A model generated the notes under the pieces. The model was not told the origin of the DNA. It worked only from the letters and a program-made list of their open reading frames with translations, and ran no database searches. DNA of 64,000 nucleotides from contig NZ_CP086727.1 in assembly GCF_020906275.1 (NCBI RefSeq), positions 496,001 to 560,000 of the forward strand, in the 5' to 3' direction. The position numbers and the translations under genes are program-made. Positions 17,265 to 26,047 of this stretch are shown in pieces. How positions within the stretch are numbered: position 1 is the first letter of the stretch; every line of letters starts with the position of its first letter. Source of the stretch: Parasphingorhabdus litoris DSM 22379 (GTDB lineage: Bacteria; Pseudomonadota; Alphaproteobacteria; Sphingomonadales; Sphingomonadaceae).

Positions 17265-18257
17265 TTACCCCAATATTTTGCGAATTTCGCGTTCGATATC
17301 GTCTTCGCTGAACATCCACGCTTTTTCGATCGCAGGAGAGAAGGGAACCGGCGCATAGCCCGATCCAACCCGGCCAACCGGCCCTTTAAGTTCAGAGAAT
17401 AGCTCTTCATGGATCCGCGATGAAATTTCCGCACCGGTGCCGAAATTTTTCACCGCTTCATGTACGACGACAGCAGCCTTGGTCTTGGCGACACTTTTGA
17501 GGACGGTTTCCTCGTCAAACGGCGCGATCGTACGCAAATCAACCACTTCACAGGAAATGCCTTCACCAGCTAGTTTCTCGGCAACGGCATGGGATGCACC
17601 GACGCCGCGGCCATAGGTGATGAGGCTGATATCGCTGCCTTCGCGTGGAACCGATGCTTTGCCCAGCGGCACGACATGGTCTGGCGCTGGTGCTGGACCC
17701 TTGGTGAAATAAGTCGGTGTGTTCTCGATAAAGATCACCGGATTTGGATCCATGATCGAAGAATAGAGCAAGCCATAAGCATCGGCTGGATTGGAAGCCG
17801 CAACGACTTTCAGGCCGGGAACATGGGCCAGCCATGCCTCCAGCATATCACTATGCTGTCCACCAAGGCCGGTACCAGCACCGGTTGTGGTGCGAATGGT
17901 CAAAGGCACGCTTGTCTGACCACCGGACATGAAGCGCAGCTTGGCTGCGTGATTGACAATCTGATCCATCGCCACAGTGATGAAGTTCATCAGCATGATT
18001 TCCGCGACCGGTTTGTAGCCAACCAGCGCCGAACCAACGGCGGCACCAACAATCGCCTGCTCGGAAATAGGCGTTGAACGGACACGGTCGGTGCCAAATT
18101 TTTCCGATAAACCGAGGGTCACTTTGAATACACCGCCGCCTTGTTCGTCGGCAATATCTTCACCCATAAGGATGACTTTCGGATCGTCGGCCATCGCTTT
18201 GGCCATCGCCATGTTACAGGCCTGAGCGAACATAATTTCTGCTGGCTTCTCGCTCAT
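17265..18257 (-). CDS. 2-oxoacid dehydrogenase E1 component, beta subunit
   Basis: E1-beta of 330 aa, transketolase-like pyrimidine-binding domain followed by the transketolase C-terminal domain. Recognisable segments are VILMGEDIADEQGGGVFKVT, TPISEQAIVGAAVGSALVG, and GLKVVAASNPADAYGLL. With the alpha subunit it binds thiamine diphosphate and decarboxylates a 2-oxoacid (or acetoin-like substrate), transferring the acyl group to a lipoyl arm. It overlaps E1-alpha by 4 bp (ATGA) and is followed by the lipoyl protein. Substrate could be pyruvate, a branched oxoacid or acetoin; the sequence does not decide. Confidence 0.92.
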   Translation of the reverse strand: MSEKPAEIMFAQACNMAMAKAMADDPKVILMGEDIADEQGGGVFKVTLGLSEKFGTDRVRSTPISEQAIVGAAVGSALVGYKPVAEIMLMNFITVAMDQIVNHAAKLRFMSGGQTSVPLTIRTTTGAGTGLGGQHSDMLEAWLAHVPGLKVVAASNPADAYGLLYSSIMDPNPVIFIENTPTYFTKGPAPAPDHVVPLGKASVPREGSDISLITYGRGVGASHAVAEKLAGEGISCEVVDLRTIAPFDEETVLKSVAKTKAAVVVHEAVKNFGTGAEISSRIHEELFSELKGPVGRVGSGYAPVPFSPAIEKAWMFSEDDIEREIRKILG

Positions 18258-19237
18258 GCTGCAATCTCCACGTCCAGAACATCGATGCGATATTCATCTC
18301 CAGGCGGATAAGGTGCGTCGAGTGCATATTGCGCGGCTTCATCAATTATCGCGGCATTTTTTGCTTCGATAGCGGCGATATCGGCTTCGCTAATCTGCAT
18401 GTCGAGCAGTTGTTGGCGCAGGATCGGCATCGGATCATCTTTCAGCGCCTGCTCCATTTCCGCTTCCGGAATATAGTGGCCCGTATCGCCGAGCAAATGG
18501 CCGTGGAAGCGGAATGTCATTGCCTCGATCAATGTCGGACCATTTCCAGCACGCGCATATTCGACGGCCTCTTTCGCCGCGGCATACATTTCGCTGGCAT
18601 CATTGCCATTGACCCGTACCGACCGCATGCCCAGACCATCGCCGCGCTGTTTGATCGTTTCGGAACTGGTCGCAAAGGCCATCGGCGTGTGTTCGGAATA
18701 GAGGTTGTTCTGGCAGAGGAAAATCACAGGCAATTTCCAGACCTGCGCCATGTTAAGGCCTTCGTGGAATGCACCGATATTAGAAGCGCCATCACCAAAG
18801 CAGCAGACCGTTACTTTGCCGTCTTTTTCCAGCTGGCTGGCCAGACCCAGACCATTGGCAATCGGAATACCCGATCCGACAATGCCCGTCGTGACCATCA
18901 CGCCAGTTTCAGGGTGAGTGATATGCATCGGCCCGCCTTTGCCCTTGCAAGTTCCCGCCATTTTGCCTGCAAACTCGGCCCAAAGGTCTTTGGAAGGAAT
19001 GCCTTTGGCGAGCTGGTCATGCAGACCGCGATAGATGGTAACCAGATAATCTTCCTGATTGACCGCCGCCATCATCGCGGCAGAAACAACTTCCTGACCG
19101 CGCACGGGATAATAGACAATTTGCAATTGACCGGCGCCGATCATTTTGCGGAATTTGATATCCGATTGCATGATCAGGTCTGCGCGGGTGAAAATGTCGA
19201 TCATGACATCTTTGTCTGCCATCTGTGTATCGCTCAA
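18254..19237 (-). CDS. 2-oxoacid dehydrogenase E1 component, alpha subunit
   Basis: E1-alpha of 327 aa. The thiamine-diphosphate motif GDGASNIGAFHEGLNMA is intact, as are YRGLHDQLAKG and GKGGPMHI upstream and FRFHGHLLGD downstream (phosphorylation-loop region). The start is a TTG at 19237 with AAAGGAG seven bases upstream; an ATG five codons later is possible. First gene of a three-gene operon E1-alpha, E1-beta, lipoyl protein. The arrangement resembles acetoin- or pyruvate-dehydrogenase-type systems, but without E2 and E3. Confidence 0.92.
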   Translation of the reverse strand: MSDTQMADKDVMIDIFTRADLIMQSDIKFRKMIGAGQLQIVYYPVRGQEVVSAAMMAAVNQEDYLVTIYRGLHDQLAKGIPSKDLWAEFAGKMAGTCKGKGGPMHITHPETGVMVTTGIVGSGIPIANGLGLASQLEKDGKVTVCCFGDGASNIGAFHEGLNMAQVWKLPVIFLCQNNLYSEHTPMAFATSSETIKQRGDGLGMRSVRVNGNDASEMYAAAKEAVEYARAGNGPTLIEAMTFRFHGHLLGDTGHYIPEAEMEQALKDDPMPILRQQLLDMQISEADIAAIEAKNAAIIDEAAQYALDAPYPPGDEYRIDVLDVEIAA

Positions 19238-19343
19238 GGCTTCGCTCCTTTAATAATTGCCCTCTGACGGGGAATTTGCTCTAAAATCTACATAGCGCAG
19301 GCAGGGGTGCCCGCCACTATTGTTATAGGGAGTAGGACGGGTA

Positions 19344-20114
19344 TCAGATTGTGCCCGGGCCGCTCAGATCGAGCGCTTGCGCCTGTGGGACCATCGCCCA
19401 GAAATCTGGGTCATGACCATAGAAAATCTGCGCTCCATTTCGCCGCAATTGCGATAGTTTTTCGAGCGATCCGCGATATTGATCCACATTGTAGCAATGA
19501 TCGGGCAAATGCATCTCGTCCAGCGAACGTCGCATATTGCAGCAATCGGCAGCAAGCACTGCTTCGCCGGTTGCTGTCTTCACCCGAACCGATTGATGGC
19601 CCGGCGTGTGGCCAGCGGTCGGAAAAATTATCACTGTGCCGTCACCAAATAGGTCATGATCTCCAGCGATGCGCTTGACCGATTGGCCCGTGTCAAAGTC
19701 CTGTAAATCATAGGCCGTGTCTTCACCGCTCATGCCAAAATCCCATTCGGGTTCCTGAACGATGATCGTCGCGTCGGGGATCAGGGCGTTACCACCGGCA
19801 TGGTCGATATGGAGATGCGAGTTGATCACATAATCGATCCTAGCGGGATCAATATCTAGCGCGCGCAATCGATCCGCAACGCTCTCGCCCTTCGGCATAT
19901 CGACAATTTTACCGAGTCCTTTTTCCATCCCGACAAACCGGTCACTGAAACCGGTATCGAAGAGCACCAGACCATTGGGATGATCGATCAAGAAGACACA
20001 AGCCGGAACTTTCGCCTTGCCCGGTTCGCCATCAAGAAAGAAGCTCATCGGCAGGGTAATGTAGCCGCAGGTAAATGCGTAGAGCAGCACACCTTCGTCT
20101 TTGCTGGTTCTCAT
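19344..20114 (-). CDS. Metallo-beta-lactamase-fold hydrolase, AHL-lactonase-like
   Basis: Di-zinc hydrolase of 256 aa. The HxHxDH motif is intact in NSHLHIDHAGGN; further ligands are the His in TAGHTPGHQS, the Asp in LAADCCN and the His in FYGHDPDFW. The pattern and length match the N-acyl-homoserine lactonase (AiiA/AttM) group, which opens lactone rings, so a role in quenching or in lactone catabolism is plausible. ATG 20114 follows GGGGAGGGG; the longer frame to 20165 would overlap the kelch gene. It is the second gene after the kelch protein. Confidence 0.82.
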   Translation of the reverse strand: MRTSKDEGVLLYAFTCGYITLPMSFFLDGEPGKAKVPACVFLIDHPNGLVLFDTGFSDRFVGMEKGLGKIVDMPKGESVADRLRALDIDPARIDYVINSHLHIDHAGGNALIPDATIIVQEPEWDFGMSGEDTAYDLQDFDTGQSVKRIAGDHDLFGDGTVIIFPTAGHTPGHQSVRVKTATGEAVLAADCCNMRRSLDEMHLPDHCYNVDQYRGSLEKLSQLRRNGAQIFYGHDPDFWAMVPQAQALDLSGPGTI

Positions 20115-20148
20115 TGTTGTTCCCCTCCCCTTGTTATCCGCCTTGCTG

Positions 20149-21120
20149 TTATTCGATAGTATCAATCGCCAGTGTCTGAGCCGTACCGGTTACGGAATAG
20201 ATGGTCTCCATCCCCGGTCGCGCGCCGCCTCCGACGATTGTGATGTCGCCGGATATTTCCTTGTCGCTGACTGCAAAGCCATGGCGCGGCTGATCGAGAG
20301 GCTCGCCGGCGGACCATTGCATTGTCTCAAGATCCAATATGTCATGATCGGCAAGAACTTTCCCGGCACTTAGCGACTCGCCACCAAATATATGCAATCT
20401 GTTGTTGCTGACAAAAGCACCATGGCCACCGCGCCCACGCGGCATATCCGGCAGATTCTCCCAGCGGTCTTCGGTCAAATGATAGGCATCGACTTGCTTC
20501 ATCTCGCTGCCAAATTCGGTGCTGCGTCCGCCGGTAACATATACCAAGGGTCCAGCGCGGGCGATGGCATGGGAGTGGCGCGCTGTCGGCATCGGTTGCA
20601 TAGCCGACCATGTGTCAGCCGCGATATCATAACGCCACATGGTGTTGAGATCCGTCCCGTCATCCTGCCCGCCAATGAGATAGAGGGCACCGTCAAAATG
20701 GGTCATCGCATGCTGGCCGATCGGATGCGGCAGCTTGCTGATCTCGGTCCAGGCGCTGGTCGCAGGATCATAACGAAAGAGACCGGCCTCTTGGTCCGCT
20801 TCGAACGGGAGTGCGACATATCCCCCTGATGCATAGACATGCCGGTCATCTGCCGCCATCGCGACATGATGGAGGGCCCGCGGGAGTTTGCCGCATCCTG
20901 ACCAGCTATTCGATGTCAGATCCAGCGCTTCGCAACTGTCGAGGACCCGGAACAGTCCGATCCCACCCGCGACGTAGAGTTTTCCGTTGAGCGTTGTCGC
21001 GTGAATTTCCGAACGCGCTTCCCGCATTCCGTCATTCCAGCCGAGGGTGGTGCGAGCTAGAAAACCGCCTCCGATCAGCAGGAGGATCAGCAAGACGGTG
21101 AAGGCAAAAAATTTCTTCAT
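20149..21120 (-). CDS. Kelch-repeat beta-propeller protein, membrane-anchored
   Basis: Protein of 323 aa with an N-terminal signal anchor (KKFFAFTVLLILLLIGGGF) and at least five kelch repeats marked by double-glycine strands (LYVAGG, VYASGG, LYLIGG, VYVTGG, LHIFGG, ITIVGG), each with downstream Trp/Tyr. It would form a periplasmic beta-propeller for protein or ligand binding; sialate-epimerase NanM is a known propeller enzyme of this type but no specific motif is seen. It lies upstream of the lactonase-like gene with a 34-bp gap to that gene's chosen start. Confidence 0.85.
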   Translation of the reverse strand: MKKFFAFTVLLILLLIGGGFLARTTLGWNDGMREARSEIHATTLNGKLYVAGGIGLFRVLDSCEALDLTSNSWSGCGKLPRALHHVAMAADDRHVYASGGYVALPFEADQEAGLFRYDPATSAWTEISKLPHPIGQHAMTHFDGALYLIGGQDDGTDLNTMWRYDIAADTWSAMQPMPTARHSHAIARAGPLVYVTGGRSTEFGSEMKQVDAYHLTEDRWENLPDMPRGRGGHGAFVSNNRLHIFGGESLSAGKVLADHDILDLETMQWSAGEPLDQPRHGFAVSDKEISGDITIVGGGARPGMETIYSVTGTAQTLAIDTIE

Positions 21121-21242
21121 AGGCTCGATATGCCATAGAATCGGAAATTCTCTACCCTTTTGACTGCTATCAAAGCTGCCAGTTATCTCTTGGACTATCG
21201 GTGATCTATCAAGCTGCTCTTATTGCGTAACGGGAGAAGATA

Positions 21243-22244
21243 ATGACCGACAACAGACAATGGCTGATCAACGGACGCCCAAAAGGACGCGGATTGGTTG
21301 ACGATGATTTCAAGAAGGTCGTGACGCCAGTTCCCGAGGTTGCCGAAGGTCATGTGCTGGTCAAGAACGAAATTCTCGGGTTCGATCCCGCGCAAAAAGG
21401 CTGGATGGAAAATATTGGCGGCTATGTTGCGCCTACAGAAATTGGCGAAGTCATGCGTGGCAGTGGAGTCGGAACCGTGGTCGAGTCGCGTGATCCAAAA
21501 TTTGCGGTTGGTGACAAGGTCATGGGCATGCTGCGCTGGCAGGATTATGCCATGGTTCCCGGCAGCGAACTGAACAAGGTTCCTGATGATGAACTGCTCG
21601 GCGCAAATTTGGGCGCTCTGGGCACAACCGGTATGACCGCCTATTTCGGCCTGCTCAAACACGGTCGACCGCAACCCGGCGATACTTTGGTAGTGTCAGG
21701 GGCAGCGGGCGCCACGGGATCGATGGTTGGACAGATCGGCAAGATCGCCGGATGCCGGACTATTGGAATCGCAGGCGGCAAGGAAAAATGTGACTGGCTG
21801 ACCGAAGATGTCGGCTATGATCACGCGATTGATTATAAAAACGAAGATGTCCGGGCGAAGCTGAAAGAGCTTTGTAACCAGTCAATCAATGTCTTTTATG
21901 ACAATGTGGGCGGAAGCATATTGAATGACGCGCTATCGCATATCGCCATGCATGCACGCGTCGTGATTTGCGGGGGCATTTCTCGCTATGAAAAGGGCGA
22001 TATGCCAGCCGGTCCGGAAAATTACTTCAACCTGGTCTTCAAGCGCGGCACCATGTCCGGCTTCATCGTGTTGGATTATATGAGCGAATATCCCGAAGCG
22101 CAAAAACGGATGCGTCAGTGGATCAAAGAAGGTAAAATCACCTTCAAGGAAGACATTCAGGAGGGTTTTGACAATATCCCCAACACCCTGAAGCGGCTGT
22201 TCGCAGGCCAGAATTTCGGCAAGCAAATGCTGCGGCTAGATTGA
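21243..22244 (+). CDS. Zinc-less MDR-family NADP-dependent oxidoreductase
   Basis: Medium-chain reductase of 333 aa of the leukotriene-B4 12-hydroxydehydrogenase / 2-alkenal-curcumin reductase group. The Rossmann motif SGAAGATGSMVGQIGKIAGC, the LGTTGMTAYFGL segment and VFYDNVGGSILNDAL are characteristic; no catalytic zinc Cys/His set is present. It would reduce an alpha,beta-unsaturated ketone with NADPH. It is about half identical by eye to the gene at 28922, a paralogue in the next operon. First in an operon with two acyl-CoA dehydrogenases. GCTATCAAA lies 69 bp upstream of the start. Confidence 0.88.
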   Translation: MTDNRQWLINGRPKGRGLVDDDFKKVVTPVPEVAEGHVLVKNEILGFDPAQKGWMENIGGYVAPTEIGEVMRGSGVGTVVESRDPKFAVGDKVMGMLRWQDYAMVPGSELNKVPDDELLGANLGALGTTGMTAYFGLLKHGRPQPGDTLVVSGAAGATGSMVGQIGKIAGCRTIGIAGGKEKCDWLTEDVGYDHAIDYKNEDVRAKLKELCNQSINVFYDNVGGSILNDALSHIAMHARVVICGGISRYEKGDMPAGPENYFNLVFKRGTMSGFIVLDYMSEYPEAQKRMRQWIKEGKITFKEDIQEGFDNIPNTLKRLFAGQNFGKQMLRLD

Positions 22245-22341
22245 CGCGTTATTGGGCTGGTTCTTCTTTCGGGCTAACTATTTGCGCAGTGCCAGCCCTT
22301 CGCAGTCTGCAATATGACGGTTTGATTACGAGAGGGAAATT

Positions 22342-23553
22342 ATGAGCGATCTGGAACAGTTCCGCGCGGAAACACGGGCTTGGCTGGCAGAAAACTGCCC
22401 GGAAGAAATGCGCGATGGTGACATTACGGCAGAGAATCAATGCTGGGGTGGCCGTCAATGGGAGTTCCAGTCCGATGCCCAGAAACGCTGGTTTGAAGCC
22501 GCCTTGGCCAAAGGTTATACGGTTCCGACCTGGCCCAAGGAATATGGCGGTGCCGGCCTGTCAGCAGACGAAGCTAAGATTCTTACCGAAGAACGCGACC
22601 GGATCAACGCGCGCAAGCCGCTCAGCAACTTTGGCATATCCATGCTTGGGCCCGCTTTGCTGGCTTTTGGTACGCACGAACAGAAACTGATGCATCTGGG
22701 AGCAATCGCGCGCGGTGAAATTCGCTGGTGTCAGGGCTATTCGGAGCCGGGTGCAGGTTCTGACCTGGCTTCGCTCAAAACCAAATGTGAGGACAAGGGC
22801 GATCACTGGCTGATCAACGGTCAGAAAATCTGGACGTCCAATGCCGATATCTCCGACTGGATATTCTGTCTGGTCCGCACAGATTTTGATGCGCCCAAGC
22901 ATAAGGGCATTACTTTCATCCTGATGGATATGGCGAGTGAAGGAATCAGCGTAAAGCCGATCATCCTGATCTCCGGCCATTCGCCCTTTTGCGAAACTTT
23001 CTTTGACGATGTGAAAGTGCCGAAAGCCTACGGCGACGATAACCTATCGGTTGTGGGCGAGGTAAATCGTGGTTGGGATGTAGCGAAAAACCTGTTGGTG
23101 CACGAACGCGGCATGCTGGGTACAATGTCGCCGCTACGCGGGGCTACCGGGCCTGAAAATCTTGGTGGCTATGCCGCCGGAGAAATTGGCGTGGATGCAA
23201 CCGGGCGTCTGGATGATCCGTCTTTGCGTCAAAAAATCGCCCAGGCCGAAATTGATGACTGGGCCTATAATCTGACGGTGGAGCGGCTGAATGACGAGGC
23301 CAATGCCGGAAATGGACTGGGCGCAAAATCGTCCATGCTGAAATATGCAGCGTCTGAACTGACCAAGAAAGGCAGCCAGCTGCGCATGGATATCGGCGGA
23401 ACGGATGCTGCGACCATTGGTCCTGACGGCATTGAATATGGCAGCCTGGCTAATACATGGCTCTACAATCGCGCTTATTCCATCCTCGGCGGCACGACCG
23501 AGGTGCAACTTAACATCATTTCCAAGCGCGTCTTGGAACTGCCGAGCGCGTAA
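22342..23553 (+). CDS. Acyl-CoA dehydrogenase (large partner of a pair)
   Basis: Flavin acyl-CoA dehydrogenase of 403 aa. The FAD-binding segment WCQGYSEPGAGSDLASLKT, GQKIWTSNADISDWIF and the C-terminal YSILGGTTEVQLNIISKRVL are diagnostic. It would desaturate a CoA thioester at alpha-beta, passing electrons to ETF. It is separated by 15 bp from a second, more divergent dehydrogenase; such adjacent pairs form alpha2beta2 heterotetramers in steroid side-chain degradation (FadE26-27, FadE28-29 type). That pairing is inferred from order, not shown. Confidence 0.93.
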   Translation: MSDLEQFRAETRAWLAENCPEEMRDGDITAENQCWGGRQWEFQSDAQKRWFEAALAKGYTVPTWPKEYGGAGLSADEAKILTEERDRINARKPLSNFGISMLGPALLAFGTHEQKLMHLGAIARGEIRWCQGYSEPGAGSDLASLKTKCEDKGDHWLINGQKIWTSNADISDWIFCLVRTDFDAPKHKGITFILMDMASEGISVKPIILISGHSPFCETFFDDVKVPKAYGDDNLSVVGEVNRGWDVAKNLLVHERGMLGTMSPLRGATGPENLGGYAAGEIGVDATGRLDDPSLRQKIAQAEIDDWAYNLTVERLNDEANAGNGLGAKSSMLKYAASELTKKGSQLRMDIGGTDAATIGPDGIEYGSLANTWLYNRAYSILGGTTEVQLNIISKRVLELPSA

Positions 23554-23568
23554 GAAGGCGAGATAGCT

Positions 23569-24708
23569 ATGTCCCTAATTCTCACCGAAGAACAGGAAAT
23601 GCTGCAAGATGCGGCCAACGGTTTTTTGGCTGAAAATGCTCCGGTTGCTGCTTTTCGCGAAGTCAGGGACAGTAAGAATCCAGACGGATTTTGCCGCGAT
23701 TTGTGGAAAGAAATGGCCAACATGGGCTGGGCCGGAATCATCGTGGAAGAGGAATTTGGCGGTAGCGAATTTGGCTATGTCGGTGCCGGTGTTCTCGCCG
23801 AGCAGATGGGGAGAAACCTTACCGCTTCTCCGTTTTTCTCAACCTCCGTACTGGGTGCAACCGCTGTCCAGCGTTACGGCACGGCTAAGCAGAAAGAACA
23901 GCATTTGGGCTCAATTTGTGATGGTTCTACACTGTTTGCGCTAGCTGTTGATGAAGGGCCGCGCCACCGCCCGGAACATATCGAATTTGCCGCTACGCCG
24001 CACGGCAACGGCTATAAACTGTCCGGCGCCAAGACCTTTGTCGCTGATGGCCACGTTGCTGATAAACTGATTATCGCGGCCCGCACTTCGGGTGACGCGA
24101 ATGACCCATCGGGAATCACATTATTTCTGGTGGATGCGAATGCAGCAGAGATTGAACGCACCCACACACCGATGATCGACAGCCGTAGTGCGGCCAATAT
24201 CAAGGTTGATGGCCTGGAGGTCACCGGCGATGATATTTTGGGTGAAGTCGATGGCGGCTATGAAGCGCTCGAAGGCATCTTGTCAGCGGGGCGCGCCGTG
24301 CTAGGCGCGGAAATGTCGGGATCGTCGCAACAGGCTTTTTCGATCACCACAGATTATCTGAAAGAACGCGAGCAATTTGGTCAGAAAATCGGTTCGTTTC
24401 AGGGATTGCAGCATCGCGCGGCCCATCTCGCGACCGAAATTGAAATGACGAAGTCAGCGGTGCTCAAATCCCTGCAATTGCTCGACGATGATTTTGAAAG
24501 CGCATCAGCTACTTGTTCCATGGCGAAAGCCAAATCCGGCATGACCGCGCAGCTATCCACGCAGGAAGCGATCCAGATGCATGGCGGCATTGGCGTGACC
24601 GACGAATATGATGTTGGCCTTTATTTCAAACGCGTCCATGTTGCGCAGCAAATGTTCGGCGATGCGGGTTTCCATGCGGATCGGTTAGCGAAACGATCTG
24701 GCTATTGA
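23569..24708 (+). CDS. Acyl-CoA dehydrogenase (second partner of a pair)
   Basis: Acyl-CoA dehydrogenase of 379 aa. Family signs are the REQFGQKIGSFQGLQHRAAH FAD-contact segment and the IQMHGGIGVTDEYDVGLYFK C-terminal motif; the substrate-side motif normally reading like TEPGAGSD is replaced by VDEGPRHRP, which is common in the non-FAD-binding or partner subunits of heteromeric steroid-type dehydrogenases. Follows the first dehydrogenase by 15 bp and ends the operon just before the convergent ketosteroid isomerase. Likely acts as a complex with its neighbour. Confidence 0.92.
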   Translation: MSLILTEEQEMLQDAANGFLAENAPVAAFREVRDSKNPDGFCRDLWKEMANMGWAGIIVEEEFGGSEFGYVGAGVLAEQMGRNLTASPFFSTSVLGATAVQRYGTAKQKEQHLGSICDGSTLFALAVDEGPRHRPEHIEFAATPHGNGYKLSGAKTFVADGHVADKLIIAARTSGDANDPSGITLFLVDANAAEIERTHTPMIDSRSAANIKVDGLEVTGDDILGEVDGGYEALEGILSAGRAVLGAEMSGSSQQAFSITTDYLKEREQFGQKIGSFQGLQHRAAHLATEIEMTKSAVLKSLQLLDDDFESASATCSMAKAKSGMTAQLSTQEAIQMHGGIGVTDEYDVGLYFKRVHVAQQMFGDAGFHADRLAKRSGY

Positions 24709-24724
24709 GCGGTTGACGGGAGAC

Positions 24725-25105
24725 CTAGCCATGGCTCATCGTGATATTGGCTGGGCCAAAATGCGCGGTCATTTTTACAACCTTACCGGCTTCGTCAAAA
24801 TCAAAAATGTCGATCACTTCCACCGTCAGAATCTTGCCATCCGCTTGACCGATAGCGGCGCGAAAGGGGACAGCAGCGGTATTTGCGCTCGTTCTGATAG
24901 TATCGGTAAGTTCGGCTTTCGCGCCACCGGCAAAGGCTTTTTTGTAAAAGGCCAGGATATCCGAACCGGTTTTGGGCTCCGTGCCAGCCGGATCTTCAAC
25001 CGCGGCATTGTCTGCATAGATTTCCATAACCGCATCCATGTCACCGGCGTTAATCGCGGCCATATAGTGGTGAACGATCTCGGTCATATGTTCGGGCGTT
25101 GGCAT
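24725..25105 (-). CDS. ksi: Ketosteroid isomerase (steroid delta-isomerase)
   Basis: Protein of 126 aa that aligns over its whole length, as I recall it, with the Comamonas testosteroni delta5-3-ketosteroid isomerase. The start TPEHMTEIV (family TPEHMTAVV), then AAINAGDMDAVMEIYADNAA and VEDPAGTEP match closely. The three catalytic residues fall at the reference numbers: Tyr14, Asp38 (VEDP) and Asp99 (VIDIF). The enzyme moves the double bond of delta5-3-ketosteroids to delta4 through a dienolate. ATG 25105 follows AAGGAAACCC; the longer frame to 25579 is spurious. Divergent from an SDR gene. It is the best functional anchor for steroid-type catabolism in the island. Confidence 0.88.
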   Translation of the reverse strand: MPTPEHMTEIVHHYMAAINAGDMDAVMEIYADNAAVEDPAGTEPKTGSDILAFYKKAFAGGAKAELTDTIRTSANTAAVPFRAAIGQADGKILTVEVIDIFDFDEAGKVVKMTAHFGPANITMSHG

Positions 25106-25198
25106 TGGGTTTCCTTTCTGAAGAATGGAACGAATATTAGAGGCGCAGGGCACAAACCGGCGTCTCCCTAATTTGATAGGGATTTGAGGAGAGATGAT

Positions 25199-25969
25199 AT
25201 GACAGGGCGGCTGGAAGGAAAAGCGGCGATTATCACCGGTGGTGCGTCGGGCATTGGCGCCGCGATGGTGAAGCGCTTTGCCGAAGAGGGCGCGAGCCTG
25301 ATTTCCACAGATATCCAAATTGAGCTTGGCCAAAAGGTCGCCGATGAAGCCGGTGCACTTTTCGTGGAGCAGGATGTTTCCAGCGAAGCGGGCTGGCAAG
25401 CTGTAATAGCCAAGGCACAATCGGAATTTGGCCGCCTTGATATTCTCGTCAACAATGCCGGAATCGTGGCAGCCAAATCGATTGAGGAAATTGATCTGGA
25501 AAGCTGGCACCATCTGCTCGATATCAACCTGACCGGTGTGATGCTGGGTTGTCAGAATGCGATCAAGGCGATGAAGCAAAACCCTGGCGGATCATCAGGT
25601 TCTATTATTAATATCGCTTCGACATCAGCCTTTGCTGCGCTTCCGGGAGACGTCACTTATACTGCTTCCAAAAGCGCGGTTCGGATGTTGACCCGGTCTG
25701 TGGCAGTGCATTGCGCGCAGCAAGGTCTCAATATTCGCTGCAACAATATCGTACCGGGCGGGACCCATACCGGGATTATCGATGCGGCCAAAGAGGTTGT
25801 GCCGGATATCTATGATCGGGTTGCCGCGATGTCGCCGACGAACCGTATGGGTGAGGGGGCGGATATGGCCGGGGCAGCGGTCTATCTGGCCAGCGAAGAT
25901 GCGGCTTTCGTAACCGGTAGTGACCTGTTGGTTGACGGCGGGATGCTCGCTGTGCATCCGGGTTACTGA
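25199..25969 (+). CDS. SDR-family dehydrogenase (hydroxysteroid-dehydrogenase-like)
   Basis: Classical short-chain dehydrogenase of 256 aa: TGGASGIG cofactor motif, NNAG, catalytic Ser in NIASTSAFAA, and YTASK with catalytic Tyr/Lys. The acidic residue in STDIQIE after beta-2 favours NAD(H). The ATG at 25199 follows GAGGAGAG. It leads an operon with OB-fold protein, thiolase, acyl-CoA dehydrogenase, MDR reductase and epoxide-hydrolase-like protein, and is divergent from the ketosteroid isomerase, so a hydroxysteroid or hydroxyacyl substrate is plausible (inference). Confidence 0.9.
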   Translation: MTGRLEGKAAIITGGASGIGAAMVKRFAEEGASLISTDIQIELGQKVADEAGALFVEQDVSSEAGWQAVIAKAQSEFGRLDILVNNAGIVAAKSIEEIDLESWHHLLDINLTGVMLGCQNAIKAMKQNPGGSSGSIINIASTSAFAALPGDVTYTASKSAVRMLTRSVAVHCAQQGLNIRCNNIVPGGTHTGIIDAAKEVVPDIYDRVAAMSPTNRMGEGADMAGAAVYLASEDAAFVTGSDLLVDGGMLAVHPGY

Positions 25970-26047
25970 AGACATAACCTAGCCGTTTTGGCAGTTATTG
26001 GGCATCATGCTTTGCCCTAATGTCCCCAGCAATAAAGGAGAGGGCGA

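Noticed and set aside
18329-19267. 312-codon open frame opposite the E1-alpha gene
   Set aside because: Antisense shadow of a gene with a clear thiamine-diphosphate motif.
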